Source: Deltaproteobacteria bacterium
GTDB lineage: Bacteria > Desulfobacterota > DSM-4660 > Desulfatiglandales > HGW-15
DNA: 43,603 nt
NCBI GenBank assembly: GCA_019307745.1
Contig: JAFDJA010000020.1
Span: forward strand, 1 to 43,603
Reading direction: 5' to 3'
Part shown: piece after piece, positions 13,681 through 20,886 of the stretch
Layout: each line of letters opens with the position of its first letter
Numbering within the stretch: the first letter of the stretch is position 1
Notes under the pieces: model-generated
Told to the model about the DNA's origin: nothing
What the model saw: the letters and a program-made list of their open reading frames with translations, nothing else
The model's database searches: none
Translations under genes and position numbers: made by a program

Positions 13681-14037
13681 CTAAACCGGCAGGAGGCATT
13701 TGTTTCCATTTTCGTCAATTCGCACGAAGGTAATCTTTGTTGAGAAGACCATATCTTCATCAGACGAATCCTGCTCTTTTGCAAATACTTCAATACTGTA
13801 TTGTGCAGAGGTCCTTCCTTGTTTGATCCTGTCAATTTTAAACCGGAGGATAGAACCGTTTGAGATTCGTTTTCTGAATTCGACATTATCCATAGCAATG
13901 GTGACCAGTGAGCAGCCTGGGTAGTCTGAAGATGCGGCGATCCACGCGAATTCATCAGACCATTTCAACATCACACCGCCAAAAAGATAGCCATAATGAT
14001 TCAGGTGTTCAGGTCTTATGATTGTATGGTTTTCCAT
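13681..14037 (-). CDS. Hotdog-fold acyl-CoA thioesterase (YciA/BFIT type)
   Basis: A 118-residue single hotdog domain. The segment ENHTIIRPEHLNHYGYLFGG is the signature of the acyl-CoA thioester hydrolase family (N-H-x-G-x-L-FGG), followed by the catalytic-helix region MLKWSDEFAWIAA and the strand motif VEFRKRISNGSILRF. Expected to hydrolyse acyl-CoA to free acid and CoA in the cytoplasm; chain length cannot be told. AGGAGG lies 5 bases before the ATG at 14037. It is slightly shorter than YciA (about 130). It is divergent from dapL and has no obvious partner. Confidence 0.87.
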   Translation of the reverse strand: MENHTIIRPEHLNHYGYLFGGVMLKWSDEFAWIAASSDYPGCSLVTIAMDNVEFRKRISNGSILRFKIDRIKQGRTSAQYSIEVFAKEQDSSDEDMVFSTKITFVRIDENGNKCLLPV

Positions 14038-14239
14038 TATTTCCTCCTGATATGGGATTGCAGGAATATACAGGGGGATTGTTACATGATTTTTTTAAAC
14101 AGGCAAGCCCTGAAACCGGCAGGGATTATATGAAATGGTCAGGTATGATGGATTTTTTACTGGATTCGGTTGCATATCAATGCTATGTTTTCGCAGTTTT
14201 TGATGGGGAAATAAATTAGAAAATGAACAGAGGTATATT

Positions 14240-15466
14240 ATGATTAAGATTAATGAAAATTTTCTTAAACTCCAGGCTTCCTACCTGTTTTCAGAGATAG
14301 CCCGCAGGGTGTCTGATTTTCAATCAGAAAATCCTGGAAAGGATATAATTAGGCTGGGTATCGGCGATGTGACCTGTGCGCTACCCCTGGCGTGCATTGA
14401 TGCCTTACACAAGGCTGTGGATGAGATGGCAGATGCCTCCACCTTTCGTGGGTATGGTCCGGAGCAGGGTTATGATTTTTTGCGTGAAATTATAGCAAAA
14501 GAGGACTTTCAATCAAGGGGCGCAGATGTCGCTGGAGACGAGATTTTTGTGAGCGATGGTGCCAAGTGTGACACAGGCAATTTTCAGGAGATATTTTCAA
14601 CAGACATCAAGGTGGCTATTCCTGATCCTGTTTATCCTGTGTATCTGGATACCAATGTCATGGCTGGCAGGACAGGTCTGTATAATGATGGCAGATATGA
14701 CGGGATCACCTACATGGATGTGACCAGGGAGAACCGGTTTGTGCCGGACCTGCCTGATGAGACAGTTGATCTGATTTATCTATGCTTCCCTAATAATCCC
14801 ACTGGTGCAACCATCACAAAGGCCCAGCTAAAGAAGTGGGTGGACTTTGCCAGGCAGAGTAAGGCAATAATCCTCTATGATGCAGCCTATGAGGCCTTTA
14901 TCCGTGATGACTCTCTGCCCAGGTCTATTTATGAGGTTGAGGGTGCCAGGGATGTGGCAATAGAGTTCAGGAGTTTTTCCAAGACAGCAGGGTTTACCGG
15001 AGTTCGCTGTGCCTACACAGTGGTGCCAAAATCCTGTATGGCATATACTGCTTCCGGTGAAGAGCATTCCGTTCACTCTTTATGGAACAGGAGGCACACA
15101 ACCAAGTTTAACAGTGTATCCTATCCTGTTCAACGTGCGGCAGAGGCGGTCTACAGTGCAGAGGGAAAGGCACAGGTACAAGAACTGACCGATTATTATC
15201 TGAAAAACGCTGCCCTTATCCGCGAAGAGGTTTCAGCCCTTGGCTATGACTGTGTTGGTGGAGAGAACTCCCCATATATCTGGATTGACGGCAACAAGGA
15301 TTCCTGGGAATTTTTTGATCTGCTCCTGAAAAGGGCGGGTGTGGTATGCACGCCAGGGGCCGGGTTCGGGCGATGCGGAGAAGGATTTATAAGGCTCAGC
15401 GCATTTAACAATTATGAAAATGTTGAAAAGGCCATGACAAGGATCAAGGATGCACTGAAGGTGTGA
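14240..15466 (+). CDS. dapL: LL-diaminopimelate aminotransferase
   Basis: PLP enzyme that converts tetrahydrodipicolinate directly to LL-2,6-diaminopimelate, the short route to lysine and peptidoglycan precursors found in many Desulfobacterota, plants and chlamydiae. The 408-residue chain has the class I/II aminotransferase plan: LGIGDVT near the start, [27 protein letters not shown] for cofactor binding, [17 protein letters not shown], and the PLP lysine in [10 protein letters not shown] (Lys248). DapL-specific features are the GAKCDTGN and GYGPEQG segments. AGAGG lies 7 bases before ATG 14240. A terminator follows at 15504, so it is probably monocistronic. Confidence 0.96.
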   Translation: MIKINENFLKLQASYLFSEIARRVSDFQSENPGKDIIRLGIGDVTCALPLACIDALHKAVDEMADASTFRGYGPEQGYDFLREIIAKEDFQSRGADVAGDEIFVSDGAKCDTGNFQEIFSTDIKVAIPDPVYPVYLDTNVMAGRTGLYNDGRYDGITYMDVTRENRFVPDLPDETVDLIYLCFPNNPTGATITKAQLKKWVDFARQSKAIILYDAAYEAFIRDDSLPRSIYEVEGARDVAIEFRSFSKTAGFTGVRCAYTVVPKSCMAYTASGEEHSVHSLWNRRHTTKFNSVSYPVQRAAEAVYSAEGKAQVQELTDYYLKNAALIREEVSALGYDCVGGENSPYIWIDGNKDSWEFFDLLLKRAGVVCTPGAGFGRCGEGFIRLSAFNNYENVEKAMTRIKDALKV

Positions 15467-15503
15467 ACTCTCTGTCCCTGGAAAAGAGAGAAAAAATCTA
15501 AGG

Positions 15504-15534
15504 GCTGTGTCCTAAAGGGGCACAGCTTTTTTTT
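15504..15534 (+). terminator. Intrinsic terminator of dapL
   Basis: Stem GCTGTG-T-CC with GG-G-GCACAGC around a TAAA loop, followed by eight T residues. It lies 38 bases beyond the dapL stop and directly abuts the foldback element that starts at 15539. Confidence 0.85.
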
Positions 15535-15538
15535 ATTA

Positions 15539-15713
15539 CCTGAATCTTGCACCAGATATCGTAGCGAGGCGCGGAAAGCTTTGTCTTTAACGGGAAGTTG
15601 AAGCAATTTTGACTCGCAGGCATATTGTCTATATGGTGAAAATCAAAATTGTGAAACTACCTTTAAAGATAAGGTGCTTCAAGCCACAGTAGATGGCTGG
15701 TGCAAAATTCAGG
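15539..15713. mobile_element. 175-bp foldback element (MITE) with 17-bp terminal inverted repeats
   Basis: The termini are inverted repeats of 17 bases with one mismatch (CCTGAATCTTGCACCAG at the left end, its complement at the right end 15697-15713). Similarity between the two arms continues imperfectly for about 75 bases inward, so the element can fold into a long hairpin. It is flanked on both sides by TATTA (15534-15538 and 15714-15718), a possible 5-bp target duplication; alternatively TA is the duplication. It has no coding capacity and must have been moved by a transposase in trans. The right end sits 7 bases before the radical SAM start codon, so it may provide or replace that gene's 5' control region. 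Confidence 0.75.
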
Positions 15714-15720
15714 TATTAAT

Positions 15721-16848
15721 ATGAATATAATAGAGACCACAGCAAAGACAATACTCAGAAAGAGGAAGAGGATAGACTCCTGGTTTCTCTCCAAATGCGG
15801 CATGAATCTGTATCGCGGGTGCAGCCATAATTGTGTGTACTGTGATGGCAGAGCAGAAGAGTATTATGTCTCAGGGGAGTTTGGAAAAGATGTGTGTGTA
15901 AAAACAAATGCCCCTCAGATTTTGAAAAGGGAGCTGGACCCTGCAACAAGGCGCAAACCCCAGGATCATGGTTTTTTAATGCTAGGCGGTGGTGTGGGAG
16001 ACAGTTATCAGCCTGTTGAGGAAAAATATAAACTCACAAGACAGGCCCTTGAACTTGCAGATACATACAACCTTCCGGTACATATACTCACCAAGTCAAC
16101 TCTTGTTAAACGGGACATCGATATTATTGATAGGATCAACAAACAGCGGAGGGCAATAGTGAGTTTCAGCTTCTCTTCTGTGGATGAAAAGATCAGCTCT
16201 ATTTTTGAGCCAGGGGTTCCATCTCCAGATGAAAGGCTTGAGACAATGGAGATGTTTCAACGTCGTGGCATTCCCTGTGGCATGTTTCTCATGCCTGTTA
16301 TTCCGTTCATTACAGACATCCCTGCCCGATTAGAAGCAACTGTCAGGAAGGCCAAGGAGGCAGGAGCGGGGTTTGTCCTGTTCAGTGGAATGACACTCAA
16401 GGAGGGAAAGCAAATGGATTATTTTATGGGTACCCTATTGGACTATTTCCCCGAGTTGGAGGCGGAGTACAGTATGGTGTACAGGGGAGAAAAGCGGGGA
16501 AATGCAACTGACGAATATTCCTCATATGTAAACAGTATGCTTAATATTCTTGCGAAGAGATATGAGATGCCCAGGAGAATTCCCCCATATGTTTTTAAAA
16601 ACATACTAAAAGAAAATGATCATGTGGCAGTGATGTTGGAGCACATGGATTACTTTCTCAGATCAAGAGGGCAGACCTCACCCTACAGAAAGGCTGCTTA
16701 TTCTGTTACCCAGATTGAAGAGCCCTTATCCAATATAAGGAAGCGATTGAGGGAGCTTAAAGGTGTGGGAAATGCCACTGAAAGCATTATCAAAGAGATA
16801 ATGGATACCGGTACATCCCGATATTATGACAGGCTCGCCAAGCTATAA
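15721..16848 (+). CDS. Spore-photoproduct-lyase-like radical SAM protein with C-terminal helix-hairpin-helix domain
   Basis: A 375-residue protein of the SPL/Rv2578c branch of radical SAM enzymes. The 4Fe-4S motif is CSHNCVYC (Cys34, 38, 41) within NLYRGCSHNCVYCDGR; LMLGGGVGDSYQPVE, ILTKS and MPVIPFITD follow as SAM-binding and barrel elements. The last 75 residues differ from ordinary members: SPYRKAAYSV and LRELKGVGNATESIIKEI resemble the N-terminal helix-hairpin-helix domain of DNA polymerase beta/PolX, which binds DNA. That suggests action on nucleic acid, perhaps lesion repair, but this is inference. I chose ATG 15721 over the in-frame GTG at 15700, because the latter lies inside the MITE inverted repeat and lacks a ribosome site. 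Confidence 0.85.
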   Translation: MNIIETTAKTILRKRKRIDSWFLSKCGMNLYRGCSHNCVYCDGRAEEYYVSGEFGKDVCVKTNAPQILKRELDPATRRKPQDHGFLMLGGGVGDSYQPVEEKYKLTRQALELADTYNLPVHILTKSTLVKRDIDIIDRINKQRRAIVSFSFSSVDEKISSIFEPGVPSPDERLETMEMFQRRGIPCGMFLMPVIPFITDIPARLEATVRKAKEAGAGFVLFSGMTLKEGKQMDYFMGTLLDYFPELEAEYSMVYRGEKRGNATDEYSSYVNSMLNILAKRYEMPRRIPPYVFKNILKENDHVAVMLEHMDYFLRSRGQTSPYRKAAYSVTQIEEPLSNIRKRLRELKGVGNATESIIKEIMDTGTSRYYDRLAKL

Positions 16849-16951
16849 TCTTAGTCTTGCATCATTTATCTGCTACACCTTATCCGTAGAACAGAGGGTA
16901 TGAAAATTTTACAACAGAATTAAACCTGACGGGATTTTGAGGGAATAAAAG

Positions 16952-16973
16952 GAAGAGCGTAATTTTGCTCTTC
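16952..16973 (-). terminator. Possible terminator hairpin downstream of cobT
   Basis: A perfect 7-bp stem GAAGAGC/GCTCTTC with an 8-base loop. On the minus strand it is followed by CCTTTTATT, a modest T tract. It lies 71 bases past the cobT stop and adjoins a repeat module, so its role is uncertain. Confidence 0.45.
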
Positions 16974-16976
16974 AAA

Positions 16977-17030
16977 CCATTATATAACCATTAAGGTTAT
17001 ATTGAGTCATATTCTTGACCTGAACAGAGA
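16977..17030. repeat. 54-bp interspersed repeat, second copy
   Basis: Matches 9469-9522 with about four mismatches and contains the inverted repeat ATAACC-N5-GGTTAT. This copy stops 13 bases before the cobT stop codon. The preceding bases 16968-16983 match 9357-9372 exactly. Confidence 0.75.
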
Positions 17031-17043
17031 ATGTCCCCTATCC

Positions 17044-18105
17044 CTACAGATTTTTATCTTTTATCGCCACTTCTTCAAAGGTCTTGATATCACAAAGTAC
17101 ACGCGTTGAGGCATCTAGAAGTTCCATGGCAAGGGCAGACCCTGTCCCTTCACCCAGACGCATTCTCAGGTCAAGGAGGGGTTCCAGTCCAAGTCTTTCA
17201 TGCATGAACCGGTGGCCTGCTTCTAGAGAGCGATGGCTCGCAAACAGATACTCCTTTGCCTCAGGCACAAGCTCACAACCGATCAGGGCACCTGCTGTGG
17301 AGATAAGGCCATCACATACCACAGGGATTCCGTGCATGGCTGCGCCAATGACAAGACCTGCCAGGCCTCCTATCTCAGCCCCTCCAACCTTGGAAAGCAC
17401 ATCAATCGGGTCTGTAAGATCAGGTTGATGCATTTTAAGGGCGTCTTCTATCACCCGGATCTTGTGTTTTAACATGTCATCGTCAATGCCAGTGCCCCTA
17501 CCAGTAAGCTCCTGAACTTGGATGCCAGAAAAGGCCGCAATGATTGCTGATGAGGGAGTTGTGTTTGCTATGCCCATATCTCCAGTGCCCAGGATGTCCA
17601 CAGGGCCTTCCTTAAAGAGTTCATCAACGATATCAATCCCATTCTTTACACTTTTAATGGCCTCATTCCTTGTCATTGCCGGCTCTTTTGCAAAGTTGGC
17701 TGTGCCTTTGCAGACCTTTTTGTGAAAAATAGGAAGGGCAGGGTCAAAGTCATGATTTACACCCAGATCAGCCACCTTAACTGATGCACCCGCATGCCTT
17801 GCAAGCACGTTGATGGATGCTCCTGCGTTCACAAAATTGTACACCATCTGTTGTGTGACCTCCTGGGGAAACAGGGTCACTCCCTCATCCACTATTCCAT
17901 GGTCACCTGCACATGTCACAATGACCTTATTATTCAGCCTTACGTCAAGTGTACCAGCAATGCCGGCTAATCTGGCGCTAACATCTTCCAGCATTCCAAG
18001 ACTGCCAGCAGGTTTTGCCTGGTCCCTTAGTCTCTGTTTTGCCTTTTGCATAATATTGTTATCTATTCCATGGATCGTATTTGTTATCTCTTTGAAGGTG
18101 TCCAT
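17044..18105 (-). CDS. cobT: Nicotinate-nucleotide--dimethylbenzimidazole phosphoribosyltransferase
   Basis: Activates the cobamide lower ligand: nicotinate mononucleotide plus a benzimidazole gives alpha-ribazole phosphate for nucleotide-loop assembly. The chain is 353 residues, normal for CobT. Visible family elements: AKPAGSLGMLEDVSARLAGI at the N terminus, CAGDHGIVDEGVTLFPQEVT, GDMGIANTTPSSAI, GGAEIGGLAGLVIGAA, and the catalytic-glutamate segment MRLGEGTGSALAM. The start is ATG 18105, not the longer frame to 18195: AAGGAGA lies 7 bases upstream and the ATG overlaps the TAA of the bzaF remnant's C-terminal frame as TAATG. Expression is under the cobalamin riboswitch upstream. The loss of bzaF implies that its ligand is now made elsewhere or taken up. 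Confidence 0.95.
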   Translation of the reverse strand: MDTFKEITNTIHGIDNNIMQKAKQRLRDQAKPAGSLGMLEDVSARLAGIAGTLDVRLNNKVIVTCAGDHGIVDEGVTLFPQEVTQQMVYNFVNAGASINVLARHAGASVKVADLGVNHDFDPALPIFHKKVCKGTANFAKEPAMTRNEAIKSVKNGIDIVDELFKEGPVDILGTGDMGIANTTPSSAIIAAFSGIQVQELTGRGTGIDDDMLKHKIRVIEDALKMHQPDLTDPIDVLSKVGGAEIGGLAGLVIGAAMHGIPVVCDGLISTAGALIGCELVPEAKEYLFASHRSLEAGHRFMHERLGLEPLLDLRMRLGEGTGSALAMELLDASTRVLCDIKTFEEVAIKDKNL

Positions 18106-18337
18106 TATACTGTCTCCTTTTGTAATTGCTGGGATAGCATCCCAAGTGTTGCCATCACCCTTTTGATTGCGCAGAAGTCCCCGTACATAGTGCAAGTGTC
18201 CTCTTTTGTCGCGCCCCTGGCCTTATTTCCAGCTTGGTATCACATATAACCTTGAGATCAAGGCCCTCGTCTTTTTCACCCGCCTCCATCTGCGGAGAGA
18301 TAATTCCCTTAAGGGCAAGTTCTATCAGTATTTTCAT
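18105..18337 (-). pseudogene. bzaF: Remnant of bzaF/ThiC-family benzimidazole synthase with large internal deletion
   Basis: The frame opening at ATG 18337, with GGGAGG 7 bases upstream, reads like the N terminus of the ThiC/BzaF radical SAM family (ALKGIISPQMEAGEKDEGLD). About 35 codons on, a different frame carries what looks like the C-terminal tail of the same family: ATKEDTCTMYGDFCAIKR, close to the cluster motif CxxCxxxxC but with Tyr in place of one Cys. That frame ends in TAA overlapping the cobT ATG. Roughly 350-400 internal residues are missing and the two ends are out of frame. BzaF makes 5-hydroxybenzimidazole for anaerobic B12 lower ligands and is commonly next to cobT, so the assignment to BzaF rather than ThiC rests on context. 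Confidence 0.72.
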
Positions 18338-18358
18338 AAATAACCTCCCAAACATAAA

Positions 18359-18400
18359 AAAGGGTTTCGGACAGATTATATAATCTGTCCGAAACCCTTT
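18359..18400 (-). terminator. Perfect 42-base palindrome: riboswitch expression-platform terminator
   Basis: Positions 18359-18400 are a perfect inverted repeat (two 21-base arms centred on ATAT), followed on the minus strand by a T run (18358-18356). It lies immediately downstream of the cobalamin aptamer and 22 bases before the bzaF-remnant start, the place expected for a premature terminator controlled by B12. Confidence 0.88.
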
Positions 18401-18402
18401 AC

Positions 18403-18596
18403 CATCGGATTTCCCGTCCGCAATTCAGCTCGTCTTCTGGCTTCCCCTAACCTTCAGCCGCCTTCCCGTCTTATAATGATAAAACAGTGACACCCTGGGC
18501 TAAAAGGTTGGCCTTAAAATTAGGCCGGGGGTTACAGCGATGGGATCGCCACGGACTTTACCGTGTTCCGGACACTGAACTGCATGTTTACAATAG
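18403..18596 (-). promoter_or_regulatory. Cobalamin (AdoCbl) riboswitch aptamer
   Basis: On the minus strand the conserved parts occur in the right order: GGTAAAGTCCGTGG and ATCCCATCGCTGTAA (near 18563-18530), GGGTGTCACTG (near 18500), GGGAAGGCGG, and the B12 box AAGCCAGAAGACGAGCTG (near 18450-18430). It is followed by a long terminator palindrome and then by the bzaF remnant and cobT. Binding of cobalamin would be expected to favour termination and shut off cobT. Confidence 0.9.
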
Positions 18597-18602
18597 TACG
18601 AG

Positions 18603-18631
18603 AACATAATAGTGAGGTTAAAAATTGTCAA
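18603..18631 (-). promoter_or_regulatory. Sigma-70-type promoter for the riboswitch-cobT transcript
   Basis: On the minus strand, TTGACA (18631-18626) and TATGTT (18608-18603) are separated by exactly 17 bases, placing the transcription start near 18596, just before the aptamer. Confidence 0.7.
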
Positions 18632-18901
18632 GAAAGATCTTCCACCAATATTTTACACCGGACTGATCCATGCAGCAGTTGGATAAAGACAGGTAAAGGA
18701 GCAAATTATAATATCTATTGCCATGTTTTGTTAATAGGCTTTGAATATTCCCTAATATTTTGGTATGCTATGAATAGTTTCCTGAAATCAGGTTGTTTAT
18801 GCTGGTAGCTATTCTTCACTTGATTATTCTGCGAATGGGCAACTCTCAATATTTTGTAAAATTACTATTACTTTAATGTTTAGCCACAAGTAAGGAGAAA
18901 T

Positions 18902-20035
18902 ATGATGAAAAAGACCAAGGGCAGTTTAGAATTTATGAGCAAAAAGGCAACACGGCGTGAGATGCTTAAATATACCGGACTGTTTATGGGATCGACCGTT
19001 CTAGGAGACGGGCTTTTAAGTTCTGCAAAATCTTTTGCCGGCGAAAGTCTTGCTTCAGCAGCGTCTCCTTCAGTGCCCAGGACATATGTGAATAATCCTT
19101 TAAAAAAAATAGATATCTTTTGTCATATTTTACCAGAGAAGTATTTATCTGCCTTTAAGAAAAAGTCAAGGGAGATCTCCAGGGCCAATGAAACGAAAAA
19201 CATTGCTGTAACTGACATCAATATGCGATTGAGGCTTATGGATAGGTATCCGGATGTACTGCAGGTCATAAGTCTTGGTCTTCCACCCGTAGAGTCACTC
19301 CTTTCGCCTGCTGATGCCGTAGAGCTTTCAAAAATAGCCAATGACGAACTCGCTGAGCTGGTTGCCAAATACCCGGATAAATTTATAGGCGCTGTTGCAT
19401 GCCTGCCTTTAAATGACATGGATGCGGCATTAAAAGAGGCGGACAGGGCAATTTCCCAATTAAAGCTAAAGGGCGTCCAGATAACTACAACCATAAATGG
19501 GGAAACTCTCAACTCAAAAAAATTCTGGCCGCTTTATGAAAAAATGGCGGATTATGATCTCCCCATGTGGATCCATCCTATTTCCACAAAGACGCTGCAT
19601 GAGCCTTTGTTTGGCTGGCTTTACGAAACTGCTTCGGCCATGAGGTATCTGGTAGGTTCAGGAATTTTTTATGAGTACCCGGACATTAAGTTCATAACAC
19701 ACCACTGTGGAAGCATGATTCCAACGGTTGCCAATAGAATACAGTGGATGTTCTCATTCGGTCCACAAATAGGCCCCAAGATTCGGAAGCCATTAGACCA
19801 TTTCCGTAAATTTTATAATGATACAGCGCTTTATGGAAACACTTCCGGCCTGATGAACTCATATAATTTTTTTGGTGCTGACCGGTTGCTTTTTGGAACA
19901 GATGCCCCCTTGGGACCGGAGTTCGGGCTTACTTCGGAAACAATACGCTCCATAGAAAGGATGGATATTCCTGATAGTGATAAGGAAAAAATATTTGTGC
20001 AGAATGCCGTAAAACTTTTAAGGACGGCAATTTAA
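18902..20035 (+). CDS. Tat-exported amidohydrolase-superfamily (ACMSD-like) protein
   Basis: A 377-residue protein of the amidohydrolase 2/ACMSD-like TIM-barrel group, which contains nonoxidative decarboxylases and hydratases. The N terminus has a twin-arginine motif (ATRREMLKYTG, Arg18-Arg19) and a hydrophobic stretch ending near AKSFAGE, so export of the folded protein is likely. Barrel elements: DIFCHILP at residue 71, the single-histidine strand MWIHP, ITHHCGSMIP and the catalytic-Asp strand LLFGTDAPLG. The usual HxH metal pair is altered: its first His is Phe73 while His75 remains. AAGGAG lies 6 bases before ATG 18902. Substrate unknown; monocistronic. Confidence 0.85.
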   Translation: MMKKTKGSLEFMSKKATRREMLKYTGLFMGSTVLGDGLLSSAKSFAGESLASAASPSVPRTYVNNPLKKIDIFCHILPEKYLSAFKKKSREISRANETKNIAVTDINMRLRLMDRYPDVLQVISLGLPPVESLLSPADAVELSKIANDELAELVAKYPDKFIGAVACLPLNDMDAALKEADRAISQLKLKGVQITTTINGETLNSKKFWPLYEKMADYDLPMWIHPISTKTLHEPLFGWLYETASAMRYLVGSGIFYEYPDIKFITHHCGSMIPTVANRIQWMFSFGPQIGPKIRKPLDHFRKFYNDTALYGNTSGLMNSYNFFGADRLLFGTDAPLGPEFGLTSETIRSIERMDIPDSDKEKIFVQNAVKLLRTAI

Positions 20036-20333
20036 GAGGGGGAAGTCCTGGTACCGTATCGCTGATTTTAGCATACTATATCTCTGTCCGCGCATAAAGG
20101 TTGTGATCATCATTAGAATGTGAATGCATTTTGCTTATTTTTTTCGTTATGTCATTTTTTACAGCAGATCTTTTTCGTAGAGGCCTGAAGCGTGGGGGTA
20201 TATCGCTCAGCTTTTACATGTCTTGGGTAACAGGCTGATTCTCTCTTTCTCAACGATCTCTTACCCTATTTTAACCGCTGATCCACCTCTTATATAGCGC
20301 AACTCCTTTTATATGTATGTATATTAAAGGGTA
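20036..20333. other. 298-bp spacer, nothing recognised
   Basis: Lies between the convergent 3' ends of the amidohydrolase and the small HTH gene. AT-rich with pyrimidine tracts; no gene, tRNA or clear hairpin seen. Confidence 0.4.
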
Positions 20334-20510
20334 TCAACCGTCCCTGACCCATTTTATGAGCGCTGATTTTGAAAATCTCCACTTGCCCAGAACTTTTTTC
20401 CCGGGGATTTCGCCAGCCTTTGCCAGACCATAGATGGCTCTCTTTCCCATTTTAAGCAGTTTTGCCGCCTCATCAATTGTCAATATCTCATCTTCCATTA
20501 TCATATTCAC
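20334..20510 (-). CDS. 58-aa excisionase/MerR-like helix-turn-helix DNA-binding protein
   Basis: A small single-domain HTH_17 (excisionase-type) protein: ILTIDEAAKLLKMGKRAIYG forms the helix-turn-helix, followed by LAKAGEIPGKKVLGKWRFSK as the wing and SALIKWVRDG as the last helix. The family occurs as recombination directionality factors and as stand-alone regulators or domains. GTG 20510 has AAGGAGG 7 bases upstream; the in-frame ATG at 20504 would be spaced 13 bases. No integrase or attachment site is visible nearby, so a chromosomal regulator is more likely than a phage excisionase. It is divergent from the GAF gene. Confidence 0.85.
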   Translation of the reverse strand: MNMIMEDEILTIDEAAKLLKMGKRAIYGLAKAGEIPGKKVLGKWRFSKSALIKWVRDG

Positions 20511-20886
20511 TGTTTGTACCTCCTTAAATAATAGAGTCTGAAAAATAAGTTCCTGAAATTTTTCGATTTTTTACTCACAATGGCTGGTTTACAAAATTCT
20601 CTAGTGTTTATTTCCTGAATCCATCTGAACAACACCTGTTAATAATATAACATTCAGTTAGAAGGTGTCTACCCATAAAGTTAAAACCATATCAGTCTTT
20701 GGCCAAATTTAATATATATAATTATAGCTTTTTAATTCCAATACATGGTAAAATAGGGGTGTTAAAATAGTTTGTTTATTTTTTTAACTTAATCAGCCTG
20801 ACTATAAAATATGCTTATGTCCACCCTTTTAATGAGAAGTACCCTTTTTTTTTATTTAAACTCCAAATAATGAAGGGAGGAAAATT
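20511..20886. promoter_or_regulatory. 376-bp divergent spacer between the HTH and GAF genes
   Basis: Very AT-rich region holding both divergent promoters. Candidate elements are too degenerate to name. Since the HTH protein is encoded beside it, this is the most natural place for its operator, but no clear inverted repeat stands out. Confidence 0.35.

Noticed and set aside
13494-13955. 153-codon minus-strand frame overlapping the thioesterase
   Set aside because: Shares most of its length with the thioesterase in another frame; the unshared tail has no recognisable domain.
14022-14219. 65-codon plus-strand frame in front of dapL
   Set aside because: Starts antisense inside the thioesterase gene and lacks a ribosome site.
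18138-18195. Longer cobT reading frame starting at 18195
   Set aside because: It has no ribosome site, covers the bzaF remnant, and CobT homologues begin at the ATG at 18105.
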